Origin: a virus
IMG/VR virus record: IMGVR_UViG_3300029914_000060
Coordinates: 1-42,028 of that record
Length of the DNA: 42,028 nt
Reading direction: 5' to 3' (one strand)
The position numbers and the translations under genes are program-made. The notes beneath the pieces are model-generated. The model did no database searches, was not told where the DNA came from, and was given only the letters and a program-made list of their open reading frames with translations. This document shows, in pieces, positions 29,906 to 37,259 of this stretch; within the stretch, counting starts at the first letter, position 1, and every line of letters starts with the position of its first letter.

Positions 29906-32900
29906 ATGTCAGCCACACCTTTAATACCCAACAACATCGGCAACTACCGCTTCCTGACCGGCACGAACTTCGAGAAGGGTATCGTGGCTCACGCGGGCGG
30001 CGGACAGGCGCTTGCATACCCAATTACCGCACAGATGAGCCGCATCGACACGGTTGTTACAGCGGGCGACTCGGTGGTGTTGCCGAAAATCCTCTTGTAT
30101 GGCGTGGCACAGGCCAACAATGCTGCGCAAGGACAACTGTTGTTTATCTACAACAACACGTCGAATTCGTGCGCGGTCTATTCCAACACGAACGATACAC
30201 TGAACATTTCCGGTGCCGGAGTATCGCTATCCCTGCCTGCTGGCGGCACGATGATCGCATACCCGATTGACTACAATCAGTCAACGAACATCGGAGTGTG
30301 GAACGCTATACTGTCCACATCAGTTCCGGCGGGCTACTCCACCGACCAGAACGGGAATGTGACTGGGTTGGTTGGTCCTAATACGAATCCTGTTCCATTT
30401 TCTACATCCATAGCAGCATCATACTTTAACATCTTACCTACGAATGCAGACAACACAGCAGGATTTGCGGCTCTTGCCACTTATCTTGCAGGTCGGATGG
30501 CTGGTAATAGACCAAAAATTACTTTTCCAGCAGGAACCTTTTACGCTCAATCAATTAGTTTAAGTGTCAGTTCTTTAACAGGTGCGGGGATTTACCCAAC
30601 AGTTAATTTTGAAGGGGCAGGCCCAACGGAGACATTGTTTAGCGCGTTGACTCTGCCAGGTAGCCCGACTTCATCTGTGTTCTTTTCAATCGCTGCTTCC
30701 TATGTGCAAGGCATTAAGATAGATGGTATAGGACTCGTAGGAAACTCTAGTAATACTTTACAAGATGGTTTAGCTATATATGCCGATGTTTTAACTACTA
30801 ACAATACGGGTGGATTAAGTGATGGTATCTTTGAGCATGTAACTATATCTGGTTTTACTGGTCGGCAAATGTGGACAAAAGGAGGTTCATACAACGCTCT
30901 TTTCCCGATTCAGTTTTCCAAGTTTGATAGTATCGGTTTTTCTCGTCCAACAAGTGTTGGTTATCCCTGTTTGGAAATGTTAGGGCAAACCGGACAAATA
31001 AGTTTTATGGGTGGTTCCTATTTGAATGGAACAAATATAAGCACCAATGGGGGTCCCAACTTGGTTGTATCGCAAGACCATCGGTGGCAAGTATTACAAC
31101 CAACCACAGAGTACCCAACCACTACAAGTACCACCCCCTCTTTCGGGGCTTGTTATTGGACTTCAAACTCATACAACTATCCATCTGAAACTCCTTTAAG
31201 GGTTGTACCAGTTCAGGGTCAGTCGCTTCTTTTCCCATCGACTTCTGCTGTCCCTCAACTAGCTATAGGCACAACTTATTGGCTTACAAGAATGAATTTA
31301 TGGGGAGATTCGCTTTCTGTCAGTTTAAATGACACTGATTTTACTTTAGCAACTTCTCCCGCTTTGGCAGGTACAGAAGTTTATAGCTCGACTGGCGCAG
31401 TAACCATTTCTGGGACTACCCTAACATTGGCGGGTGCTAACGCTTCTCTTGTGGCAGGTCAAAACATAACTATAAATAATGCAGGAACATTTAATGTCTT
31501 TAGGAATAGTACCGGAGGCATATCACAGTACGCGCCTTTTACAACTTCCATCGCAACTTATGCTGGCGGAACTTCAGTAACGCTGGCAGGATCGGCTCCA
31601 ACCTCTTTTACCAGTCAAGCATATTCTTATTCAGCTCGAAATGTTGTAACTTACGCAACAGCGGGAACTCCTACCAGTTACCAGTTTATTCCTTTGTGGT
31701 CTGCTCCTCCTGTAACAGATGGAACTGCATTAACGATACTTACATACAGCGAGAATCATCGTTTAATCACAGGTGATCCCATACGTTCTATCGGACTAAC
31801 AACTAACATTACGAATGCCAGTTTAACTACTAATACAACTTACTATGTAAGACGAATCAATCATACTCAATTTCAATTGTATGATACATTAGCACACGCT
31901 ATTGCTGTCAGTGGTAACACAGGCGTTGTAGTTTTAACAGGTAACGCAACAGACTGGAATAACTTTGGTTTTGTATTGAATGATGGGACACAAAATGGAA
32001 TTGCTGGGACAAATCCAACAGGGTTAGTGGCACAAGTCCCTTACACCATAATTAGTGACAACTTAACATCACAAAATTCTGAGACTGGTGTTTATTTTAA
32101 CAGTGTAACTGACTGTCGTATTACCCCTCACTTTGAACAAACCAGAAGAAATTTAGAAGCGTTTAACGCATCAAATGTAAATATTATAGGTGGTCATTTT
32201 ACTGGGTCTCTGGATGCAGGAAGAGGCTCTGCGGTTATAAGCTCTGGCACTAATACTAATGTTACTGTAATGGGGAATCCCGAACTTGCCGCTTATGATA
32301 GGGTAATTTGGTCAATCAATGGTGGCACTTTTAATATAGATGATAACTCCCCCTTTTGGGTGCTTAATGACGCTGTTTCTTATGGCATTCGTGCAATAGG
32401 AGCGACTAAACAAGTTTCGGTAAGTACTAATGCGATTACTACAAATAGAGCAAAGACGGTTTTTATAAACCCAAGTGCCAACTATATTGCCGCTCTAATA
32501 AGTAATCAATATTCGGGCGCTCTAGTAACTACACGATGTCATACAGGTTCTCCTTATTATGTTGATTTTTATGGGAACGGAACACAAGGAAATTTATCTT
32601 TTTCCGTGAATAACCAAAACCTGTTTTTGGGTGGAGCATTCCGTATGCGTATGCACCTAAATGCTGTTGCCACCTGGAAGGCTTCGGATACAGATATTAA
32701 TGGCTGGGAATTGGTTGGGACAACAGGGAATGTTAAATATTGGCAATATGTGCCTACGGCAACAGCTACCACATCAGGGACATTTACTGTATCCGGAACT
32801 AACCTACTGACTGTAACTGGAACTGTTACGGGTCAAATATGCCCTGGAATGACTATTTCTGGCGGCGGTACTGCGGGAGTTATACAATCTATAGGAAGTG

Positions 32901-33265
32901 CAGGTACAACTGGACTAGGCGGGACAGGCACTTATGCTGTAACAGCAGGAACAAACGGAACAGCTACAACGCTTACCCTTACCAACATCATTCCAACCAT
33001 AGGAGGTGGTGACGTAGAAGTTGATCCTCTTATAGCTGGTGTTACTGTTAATGCTCCGGTAGGAAGCGCATCATCATTGCTCGGTCAAACACTCAATTTT
33101 CATTTTTTACAAAATGGAACTGGTGGTTATACCGTAACAATGAATGCCGTATATAAAGGCACTGCTCCCGGTTCTGGGACAGCAGGTCAACAAATATGGC
33201 TTAGTTATAAATCAGATGGAACTGGAAATTGGTACTTGGTAAGTAATTCTGGTTGGCTAACTTAA
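29906..33265 (+). CDS. Tailspike / receptor-binding protein (1119 aa)
   Basis: The largest gene here. Residues 1-150 (MSATPLIPNNIGNYRFLTGT onward) look like a conserved virion-attachment domain and keep the base composition of the neighbours. From about residue 150 the sequence turns into long beta-helix-like repeats (ITFPAGTFYAQSISLSVSSL, GIKIDGIGLVGNSSNTLQDG) of the pectate-lyase-like kind seen in tailspikes that bind or cleave surface glycans. The C-terminal 150 residues (GTFTVSGTNLLTVTGTVTGQ) are another beta module. No catalytic residues can be assigned. DNA coding for the distal part is clearly richer in A and T, so it was probably exchanged with other phages. Confidence 0.75.
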   Translation: MSATPLIPNNIGNYRFLTGTNFEKGIVAHAGGGQALAYPITAQMSRIDTVVTAGDSVVLPKILLYGVAQANNAAQGQLLFIYNNTSNSCAVYSNTNDTLNISGAGVSLSLPAGGTMIAYPIDYNQSTNIGVWNAILSTSVPAGYSTDQNGNVTGLVGPNTNPVPFSTSIAASYFNILPTNADNTAGFAALATYLAGRMAGNRPKITFPAGTFYAQSISLSVSSLTGAGIYPTVNFEGAGPTETLFSALTLPGSPTSSVFFSIAASYVQGIKIDGIGLVGNSSNTLQDGLAIYADVLTTNNTGGLSDGIFEHVTISGFTGRQMWTKGGSYNALFPIQFSKFDSIGFSRPTSVGYPCLEMLGQTGQISFMGGSYLNGTNISTNGGPNLVVSQDHRWQVLQPTTEYPTTTSTTPSFGACYWTSNSYNYPSETPLRVVPVQGQSLLFPSTSAVPQLAIGTTYWLTRMNLWGDSLSVSLNDTDFTLATSPALAGTEVYSSTGAVTISGTTLTLAGANASLVAGQNITINNAGTFNVFRNSTGGISQYAPFTTSIATYAGGTSVTLAGSAPTSFTSQAYSYSARNVVTYATAGTPTSYQFIPLWSAPPVTDGTALTILTYSENHRLITGDPIRSIGLTTNITNASLTTNTTYYVRRINHTQFQLYDTLAHAIAVSGNTGVVVLTGNATDWNNFGFVLNDGTQNGIAGTNPTGLVAQVPYTIISDNLTSQNSETGVYFNSVTDCRITPHFEQTRRNLEAFNASNVNIIGGHFTGSLDAGRGSAVISSGTNTNVTVMGNPELAAYDRVIWSINGGTFNIDDNSPFWVLNDAVSYGIRAIGATKQVSVSTNAITTNRAKTVFINPSANYIAALISNQYSGALVTTRCHTGSPYYVDFYGNGTQGNLSFSVNNQNLFLGGAFRMRMHLNAVATWKASDTDINGWELVGTTGNVKYWQYVPTATATTSGTFTVSGTNLLTVTGTVTGQICPGMTISGGGTAGVIQSIGSAGTTGLGGTGTYAVTAGTNGTATTLTLTNIIPTIGGGDVEVDPLIAGVTVNAPVGSASSLLGQTLNFHFLQNGTGGYTVTMNAVYKGTAPGSGTAGQQIWLSYKSDGTGNWYLVSNSGWLT

Positions 33266-33303
33266 CAATCCCCTACACAGAGAGGGCAAGGAGGGAACAA
33301 ATA

Positions 33304-33429
33304 ATGAACGGAACACCAGAAAGGCGAGCGCGAATACTGGGTGATGAAGACATCGAGGCCATACGAACACAGTTTCAATCCCCGCAACATAGCGGAGAAG
33401 GGAATAAGAATGAGTCCGGACAACTTTGA
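33304..33429 (+). CDS. Small hypothetical protein in lysis region (41 aa)
   Basis: Starts MNGTPERRARILGDEDIEAI, after AAGGAGGGAACAAATA, an ideal ribosome site. It overlaps the next gene by 20 bases. Polar and helical, without a membrane segment. Possibly a regulator of lysis by translational coupling; no family recognised. Confidence 0.55.
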   Translation: MNGTPERRARILGDEDIEAIRTQFQSPQHSGEGNKNESGQL

Positions 33430-33646
33430 AAGACGTAGTGAACTGAACGATGTAGCTTTTGGCAGATTGCTCGAGGGTCAGGAGACCATGAAGAGGCAGA
33501 TGGACGTTCTGACCACGAAAGTCGAAACGATAGAAACTCGGCTCAACACTGGGAAAGGGTTCGCTACCGGAGCCGCTATCGGCCTTGCATCACTCGGCGG
33601 AAGTGTGGGAGCCTTTGTTCATAAAATGCTGGAGAATGTGAAATGA
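33410..33646 (+). CDS. Holin-like or lysis accessory protein, coiled coil plus TM (78 aa)
   Basis: Start at ATG 33410 (MSPDNFERRSELNDVAFGRL), with AAGGG seven bases upstream. A helical N-terminal part with a coiled-coil pattern (MKRQMDVLTTKVETIETRLN) leads to one hydrophobic segment (GFATGAAIGLASLGGSVGAF), a layout reminiscent of XhlA-type proteins. It overlaps the lysin gene by ATGA. Confidence 0.6.
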   Translation: MSPDNFERRSELNDVAFGRLLEGQETMKRQMDVLTTKVETIETRLNTGKGFATGAAIGLASLGGSVGAFVHKMLENVK

Positions 33647-34026
33647 CTTGGACATATTCTCAATCAACCGGACAACTATCTGATGCGGACGGTAATTTAG
33701 TCGCTACAGGATACTCTGGGGGAAATTGCGGGAAGAACCCCGACGGTGTCAATAACCCGGCGCTCCAAGACCAAGCCTGTATCGGCCCGTTACCACAAGG
33801 TTTTTATGGCTTGGGTGTTCCCCAGGACAATCCGCGACTCGGCCCTTACGCCATACCGCTTACACCTGACGCAACCAACGAGATGTACGGACGTTCAGGA
33901 TTCTTTGTGCATGGCGACACTTCCGCGATGGATAGGAGTGCCAGCGAGGGATGTATCATCATGCCTAGAACGGTGAGGGAGCAGATGTACAATTCACAAG
34001 ACCACACGTTACAGGTGGTTGTATGA
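33643..34026 (+). CDS. Putative cell-wall enzyme, YkuD/Tlde1 (DUF2778)-like
   Basis: A 127-residue protein. Near residues 86-105 it has GRSGFFVHGDTSAMDRSASE followed by GC, a His ... Ser-x-Gly-Cys pattern like the L,D-transpeptidase/carboxypeptidase fold of DUF2778 proteins, which attack peptidoglycan. The N-terminal part (WTYSQSTGQLSDADGNLVAT) is also characteristic of that family. Sitting between two holin candidates, it is the best endolysin candidate. No signal peptide, so a holin would have to release it. Activity is inferred. Confidence 0.7.
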   Translation: MTWTYSQSTGQLSDADGNLVATGYSGGNCGKNPDGVNNPALQDQACIGPLPQGFYGLGVPQDNPRLGPYAIPLTPDATNEMYGRSGFFVHGDTSAMDRSASEGCIIMPRTVREQMYNSQDHTLQVVV

Positions 34027-34076
34027 ACCAGTTTGAGGACGATGATATTGATTTGGGCGAATGGGGCTTAGCCTGA
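34023..34076 (+). CDS. Acidic micro-ORF (17 aa)
   Basis: Reads MNQFEDDDIDLGEWGLA and overlaps the lysin stop by ATGA. Extremely acidic. It could be a real peptide or merely a coupling frame for the next gene. Low confidence. Confidence 0.3.
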   Translation: MNQFEDDDIDLGEWGLA

Positions 34077-34077
34077 T

Positions 34078-34212
34078 GTGTCTAGAGGCTATGTGCGATG
34101 TTATAAATGTCATACATGGCAAAAGTTCCATGATCGATGTTTCATTTGTGGTGCATATTTGAAAGGAGTATCAACATGGCAAGTGTACGTGAAGTTTTGG
34201 CGGCCAAGATAG
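34078..34212 (+). CDS. Putative zinc-ribbon protein (44 aa), GTG start
   Basis: From GTG 34078 the frame reads SRGYVRCYKCHTWQKFHDRC followed by FICG, i.e. CxxC-x10-CxxC, a classic zinc ribbon that would not be expected by chance. It overlaps the next gene by 37 bases and lacks a good ribosome site. A competing ATG frame at 34077 (28 codons) has no such pattern. Confidence 0.45.
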   Translation: MSRGYVRCYKCHTWQKFHDRCFICGAYLKGVSTWQVYVKFWRPR

Positions 34213-34343
34213 CAGCAGGTGAGGCAGACTTAGCCTCTTTGAAAAACGACTTGGCAGCAGAAGAAGCAAAGGCTAGGACTTGGCTCGATCAAGAAGTTGA
34301 AGGCATAAAGGAATTTTTTGCAAATATCGGCAAACATCTTTAG
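34176..34343 (+). CDS. Small helical protein (55 aa)
   Basis: Starts MASVREVLAAKIAAGEADLA with AAAGGAG as ribosome site; a continuous amphipathic helix (SLKNDLAAEEAKARTWLDQE) ends in a weakly hydrophobic tail. Located in the lysis region. No family recognised; a small coiled-coil accessory is likely. Confidence 0.6.
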   Translation: MASVREVLAAKIAAGEADLASLKNDLAAEEAKARTWLDQEVEGIKEFFANIGKHL

Positions 34344-34352
34344 GAGAATGAA

Positions 34353-34640
34353 ATGGCAAATACAGTAGAAGTAACGGTTGTAGGCACAGTGCAAGCGGTT
34401 GCGGCGACTGACATACCTGAAAGTATAGTAGTCACGCTTGAAGGTCAGACTAATGTCACCTTGCCCATCTCTGGCCCTTATGTAGCGACATTTAGCAATG
34501 TTGCAGATGGAACTTACAACGGAACAGTGCAGTCAGCAAGGGCTGATGGTAGTTTGATTGGTACAGCAATCGCCTACACAGTAACGGCTCTTAATGCTTT
34601 TGTTCCTGCGAGTGTTACGGTAAATGTTACCTCAGCATAA
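34353..34640 (+). CDS. Small Ig-like beta protein (95 aa)
   Basis: Alternating strands (VEVTVVGTVQAVAATDIPES, GPYVATFSNVADGTYNGTVQ) ending VPASVTVNVTSA look like one immunoglobulin-like domain, common on phage surfaces. AGGAGAATGAA is the ribosome site. It could be a displayed virion protein, despite lying among lysis genes. Confidence 0.6.
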   Translation: MANTVEVTVVGTVQAVAATDIPESIVVTLEGQTNVTLPISGPYVATFSNVADGTYNGTVQSARADGSLIGTAIAYTVTALNAFVPASVTVNVTSA

Positions 34641-34642
34641 TC

Positions 34643-34732
34643 ATGTGCTGGCTGGTTAGATGGTGGGAAAGGAAGTGCCTTAAACGGCATAAAGTATTTG
34701 TTCCTCTTTGCGTGATGATAAAGGTGAAATGA
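34643..34732 (+). CDS. Micro-ORF before the holin (29 aa)
   Basis: Reads MCWLVRWWERKCLKRHKVFV and ends inside the ATG of the holin gene (TGATG). Basic and aromatic, perhaps membrane-surface active. It may exist mainly to couple translation. Low to moderate confidence. Confidence 0.4.
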   Translation: MCWLVRWWERKCLKRHKVFVPLCVMIKVK

Positions 34733-35109
34733 TGGACATTACTGGAATTGGTACGGCAGCGGAAGCGGCGAAGAGTATAATCGGGATGTTCTTCCCCGAT
34801 AAAACGGCAGAGGATCAAGCGAAACTCTCTGCCTCTCTTGCGCTGTTGAATGCCCAGACTAATATCGATACGGCGGAGGCGCAATCAAGTGATCCTCTTC
34901 AACACTGGAGAGGTGGACTTGGCTGGGTATGTGCGTTTGCATACTTCTGGAACTTTGTCGGTCAACCGCTGATTATTGCTTTCGCTATCCTGTTCGGGCA
35001 TCCAGTTACCCTCCCACAGCTCGACATCGGTCCACTAAGCACCCTAACGCTTGGAATGCTCGGACTGGGTGGTCTACATGTTGCCGAACGGATTAAGGGC
35101 GTATCGTAG
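34729..35109 (+). CDS. Holin, 3-TM (GTA_holin_3TM-like)
   Basis: The 126-residue protein has an N-terminal helix followed by two or three membrane segments. DPLQHWRGGLGWVCAFAYFW and LSTLTLGMLGLGGLHVAERI match the pattern of the phage/GTA 3-TM holin family, which permeabilises the inner membrane at lysis. It is the last rightward gene, and its stop lies 12 bases before attC-like site G, where the leftward genes end. Confidence 0.75.
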   Translation: MMDITGIGTAAEAAKSIIGMFFPDKTAEDQAKLSASLALLNAQTNIDTAEAQSSDPLQHWRGGLGWVCAFAYFWNFVGQPLIIAFAILFGHPVTLPQLDIGPLSTLTLGMLGLGGLHVAERIKGVS

Positions 35110-35121
35110 TCATTCAGCCAA

Positions 35122-35185
35122 ACCTAACGTTCGAGCGGGACTGCCGCGAAGCAGCCCGCGTCAGCCCCTCAACTCTACGTTAGAG
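35122..35185 (+). repeat. attC-like site G
   Basis: ACCTAAC (35122-35128), TTCGAGCGGGACTGCCGCG, GAAGC, then AGCCCGCGTCAGCCCCTCAAC and core GTTAGAG (35179-35185). The left arm TTCGAG has one more base than its partner CTCAA, as in genuine attC sites. It separates the end of the rightward late genes from the leftward array, and the stop region of the minus-strand gene at 35161 lies inside. Confidence 0.8.
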
Positions 35186-35445
35186 CGCACCCGCGTTTGC
35201 GCCCCGTGAAATCCATCCCACTGCCTATCGGTCAATCGCGCGGCGTGATCTACCACAACTCCGGTCAACTCAAGTCCTCTCCAGCGATCCTCAAGCCATG
35301 TCGGTGCTTTTATCTGCAAGTCCTCGCGTCCAATTTTGCGCGCCAGCCAGATTGGATAATCCGTTTGATTGTTACACCAAACAAAGACCGATCCTTTCGG
35401 TGCTGCCTCCATTTGCCGCGTTGTTTCCCCGGTTCCTCGTTCCAT
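35161..35445 (-). CDS. Hypothetical protein in attC-bounded unit (94 aa)
   Basis: Starts MERGTGETTRQMEAAPKGSV, then FVWCNNQTDYPIWLARKIGR, and ends SNVELRG inside site G. TACGGAGATTAAC is the ribosome site within the leader shared with the gene at 1040. The opening resembles phage proteins with a degenerate P-loop-like strand (KGSVFVW), but no full motif is present. Function unknown. Confidence 0.7.
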   Translation of the reverse strand: MERGTGETTRQMEAAPKGSVFVWCNNQTDYPIWLARKIGREDLQIKAPTWLEDRWRGLELTGVVVDHAARLTDRQWDGFHGAQTRVRSNVELRG

Positions 35446-35468
35446 GTTAATCTCCGTAGTAAAGTTCC

Positions 35469-35528
35469 GTCTAACCCGCCGTTCGAGTCGGACGCGATGA
35501 AGCCGCGCCGCTCAACTCTACGTTAGAG
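35469..35528 (+). repeat. attC-like site F
   Basis: GTCTAAC (35469-35475), TTCGAGTCGGACGCG, loop ATGAAGC, CGCGCCGCTCAACTCTAC, core GTTAGAG (35522-35528). Both cores are intact and the arms are complementary. The left arm has the extra base. Confidence 0.8.
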
Positions 35529-35759
35529 GGCTTCCCATTGCGCGCAGTCGTACATCAACTTCGTGCCTTCCGGCAATGCGTCAATCCCGCAATAAATTCC
35601 ATCGTCAGGGTCGCGCACATTGTGTTTGCACGTTTTGCAGCCTTTTCGTGCAGGGTTCATCCTGCATCGCTGCTCATGCTCCGTCATGCGTTTTTTGCTC
35701 ACGACGGCGCAATGCCCGCACCTGTGTTCGCAAAGGTAAGCTGTCGTTTTTCTTGGCAT
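35523..35759 (-). CDS. Cysteine-rich zinc-binding protein (78 aa)
   Basis: ATG 35759 (MPRKTTAYLCEHRCGHCAVV) follows GGGG by six bases. It has CEHRCGHC, a His/Cys pair HEQRC, then GCKTCKH and a later DDGIYCG...DCAQWE. The tail resembles the small protein at 38293. Two zinc sites are likely. The stop lies in attC-like site F. Function unknown. Confidence 0.7.
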   Translation of the reverse strand: MPRKTTAYLCEHRCGHCAVVSKKRMTEHEQRCRMNPARKGCKTCKHNVRDPDDGIYCGIDALPEGTKLMYDCAQWEAL

Positions 35760-35766
35760 CAAAATC

Positions 35767-35851
35767 CCCTAACTTTACGCTCTAGCGAAGCGCCCGAAGC
35801 GTGGTTTTTCAATCAAAAATTTATACGCGCCCGCTCAACTACACGTTAGGC
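35767..35851 (+). repeat. attC-like site E
   Basis: CCCTAAC (35767-35773), CTCTAGCGAAGCGCCCG, a longer AT-rich loop, GCGCCCGCTCAACTACAC and core GTTAGGC (35845-35851). About 85 bases, longer than its neighbours. Extra base in the left arm (CTCTAGCG against CGCTCAA). Confidence 0.75.
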
Positions 35852-36159
35852 ACCTCGCCACAATTGGCGCATCGCCCATTAATTCGCTCATGTCCCCACT
35901 GGTTACACGTTGGGCAGGTTATCGGGCATTCGATAGCGTGCGGCTCGTCTTCGGCGAGTTTTTTCATGTCAGCTTCGAGCATCAGCCAGGGCGATTTTCT
36001 CAATCGTCGCACGGCGGTATCAAGCCAGTCGTTGTCGTACCATCCGCCAACGATTCGATGCGCGATCTTCCTAGCCTCTTTTGCTGTGTGAGCGAAGATT
36101 AAACATGCACCCTCTTCGCTTCCTGCGCCACGGCTAAAACCCATGTAAATGTTTAACAT
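35839..36159 (-). CDS. Zinc-ribbon protein in attC-bounded unit (106 aa)
   Basis: Starts MLNIYMGFSRGAGSEEGACL; the middle (FAHTAKEARKIAHRIVGGWY) is helical, and the C-terminus has CPITCPTCNQWGHERINGRC and ANCGE, a CxxC...CxxC ribbon. The leader GGAACTACGGAGTAGAA is the shared one. The stop lies in attC-like site E. Function unknown. Confidence 0.75.
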   Translation of the reverse strand: MLNIYMGFSRGAGSEEGACLIFAHTAKEARKIAHRIVGGWYDNDWLDTAVRRLRKSPWLMLEADMKKLAEDEPHAIECPITCPTCNQWGHERINGRCANCGEVPNV

Positions 36160-36179
36160 TTCTACTCCGTAGTTCCGGT

Positions 36180-36243
36180 GTCTAACCCATCATTCAAGAG
36201 GGACAGGCCAAAAGCGGCCTGCCCCTTAATTCAAGCGTTGTGC
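36180..36243 (+). repeat. attC-like site D
   Basis: GTCTAAC (36180-36186), TTCAAGAGGGACAGGCC, AAAAGC, GGCCTGCCCCTTAATTCAAGC and core variant GTTGTGC (36237-36243). The pattern reads like the classical 59-base element. The last codons and stop of the minus-strand gene at 36231 fall within it. Confidence 0.85.
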
Positions 36244-36539
36244 GTCACAGCATTTATGAGCTTCGGTTGCAGCATTTCAAGTTGTTCCCGCAGCCCTTCA
36301 AACCATTCTGGTGTGCCGCTGCCGGCCTCGGTATATGCAAATGCCGCTGCAGTGTATTTTGTGAGTTCCAGAGCCTCAATTACCAGTGTGCGCAGTTCAT
36401 CACGCTCGTTGTGGAGATCACCAACAATCTCACTCGGGCAATCCATCGGACGCCATCCTTTATCGGCATACGTTTCTATCGCCCTCATTAAAGCTCGGCC
36501 TACATCTGCCATATCATCATCATTAAATTCTTGTACCAT
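36231..36539 (-). CDS. Hypothetical protein in attC-bounded unit (102 aa)
   Basis: Starts MVQEFNDDDMADVGRALMRA with GGAGAGGAAAACGAT as ribosome site. Acidic and helical (LHNERDELRTLVIEALELTK), no cysteine pairs. Ends ...AVTHNA within site D. The leader is a shortened version of the shared one. Function unknown. Confidence 0.7.
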   Translation of the reverse strand: MVQEFNDDDMADVGRALMRAIETYADKGWRPMDCPSEIVGDLHNERDELRTLVIEALELTKYTAAAFAYTEAGSGTPEWFEGLREQLEMLQPKLINAVTHNA

Positions 36540-36559
36540 ATCGTTTTCCTCTCCGTTGA

Positions 36560-36604
36560 AAGTACAGGCCAGAAGCGGCGCAGCCCCTTAGCTCCACGTT
36601 ATGC
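36560..36604 (+). repeat. attC-like half site H
   Basis: ACAGGCCAGAAGCGGCGCAG, CCCCTTAGCTCCAC and core GTTATGC (36598-36604). The left core (YYYAAC) is missing, replaced by the leader of the minus-strand gene at 36231, so the site is truncated. Confidence 0.6.
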
Positions 36605-37192
36605 CCCAGCAAAGCGATGATCTGATGGCATCGTTATTCTTGCGAAAACTCTGTGTACATCCTCGCTTACAGGGATCGACTCATGTACAAAGTGATTGTT
36701 CCCGTAATAAACGGTGTTGCGCTTTAGCATAAAAGGTTCATTCAAACTGATTGCGCTACAATCACCGCCGACTCCGGGCAATCCATCGAATTCCCCAATC
36801 CATCCAAGACAAGATTCAAAGTTTGATGCCAAAATTATTCCGCCAGTTTCCGAGCCATATAACCTCATGTGATCTGGTGACGTTATTGCTGGCCCATTTT
36901 CCCCTACCTTCCACCCACCACCACCACCCCAATCTAAGACATTCCTGTCGTAGCTTCCGTCTGTATGTGCGCCGCCGCGCCGGAGTGTTTCGTTTTTCTT
37001 TAGTGTCTTTCCGTGTACGGTTAAAAATGCAGTGCCGCCAGCGTGTTTTATGTTCGCAAGCAGCTTTTCCGCCACGACTTTAAAATCATCACGCAACCCG
37101 TTAAGGGTGTGCAGGTCAAATGGCATCATCGAAAATTCACCGTCAAACATCGGCAACGCAATCTCGTTCGTAACAACAGCGATACTCTTCAT
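36599..37192 (-). CDS. 2-oxoglutarate/Fe(II) oxygenase-like protein (197 aa)
   Basis: Start ATG 37192 (MKSIAVVTNEIALPMFDGEF), AAAGGATAATCAAA upstream. The pattern His76-x-Asp78 (RRGGAHTDGSYD) and His170 (NNHFVHESIP), with Arg residues at 181 and 185, matches the metal- and 2-oxoglutarate-binding set of this superfamily. I recall similar phage proteins but no known substrate. It could modify nucleotides, DNA or proteins. The stop is inside half site H. Confidence 0.65.
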   Translation of the reverse strand: MKSIAVVTNEIALPMFDGEFSMMPFDLHTLNGLRDDFKVVAEKLLANIKHAGGTAFLTVHGKTLKKNETLRRGGAHTDGSYDRNVLDWGGGGGWKVGENGPAITSPDHMRLYGSETGGIILASNFESCLGWIGEFDGLPGVGGDCSAISLNEPFMLKRNTVYYGNNHFVHESIPVSEDVHRVFARITMPSDHRFAGA

Positions 37193-37203
37193 TTTGATTA
37201 TCC

Positions 37204-37259
37204 TTTCATTCAAGCGGGACAGGCCAAAAGCGGCCTGCCCCTTAATTCAAACGTTGTGC
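37204..37259 (+). repeat. attC-like site I (left core lost)
   Basis: ATTCAAGCGGGACAGGCC, AAAAGC, GGCCTGCCCCTTAATTCAAAC and core GTTGTGC (37253-37259). Arms are nearly identical to site D, but the left core reads GATTATCC. The stop of the minus-strand gene at 37247 lies inside. Confidence 0.75.
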
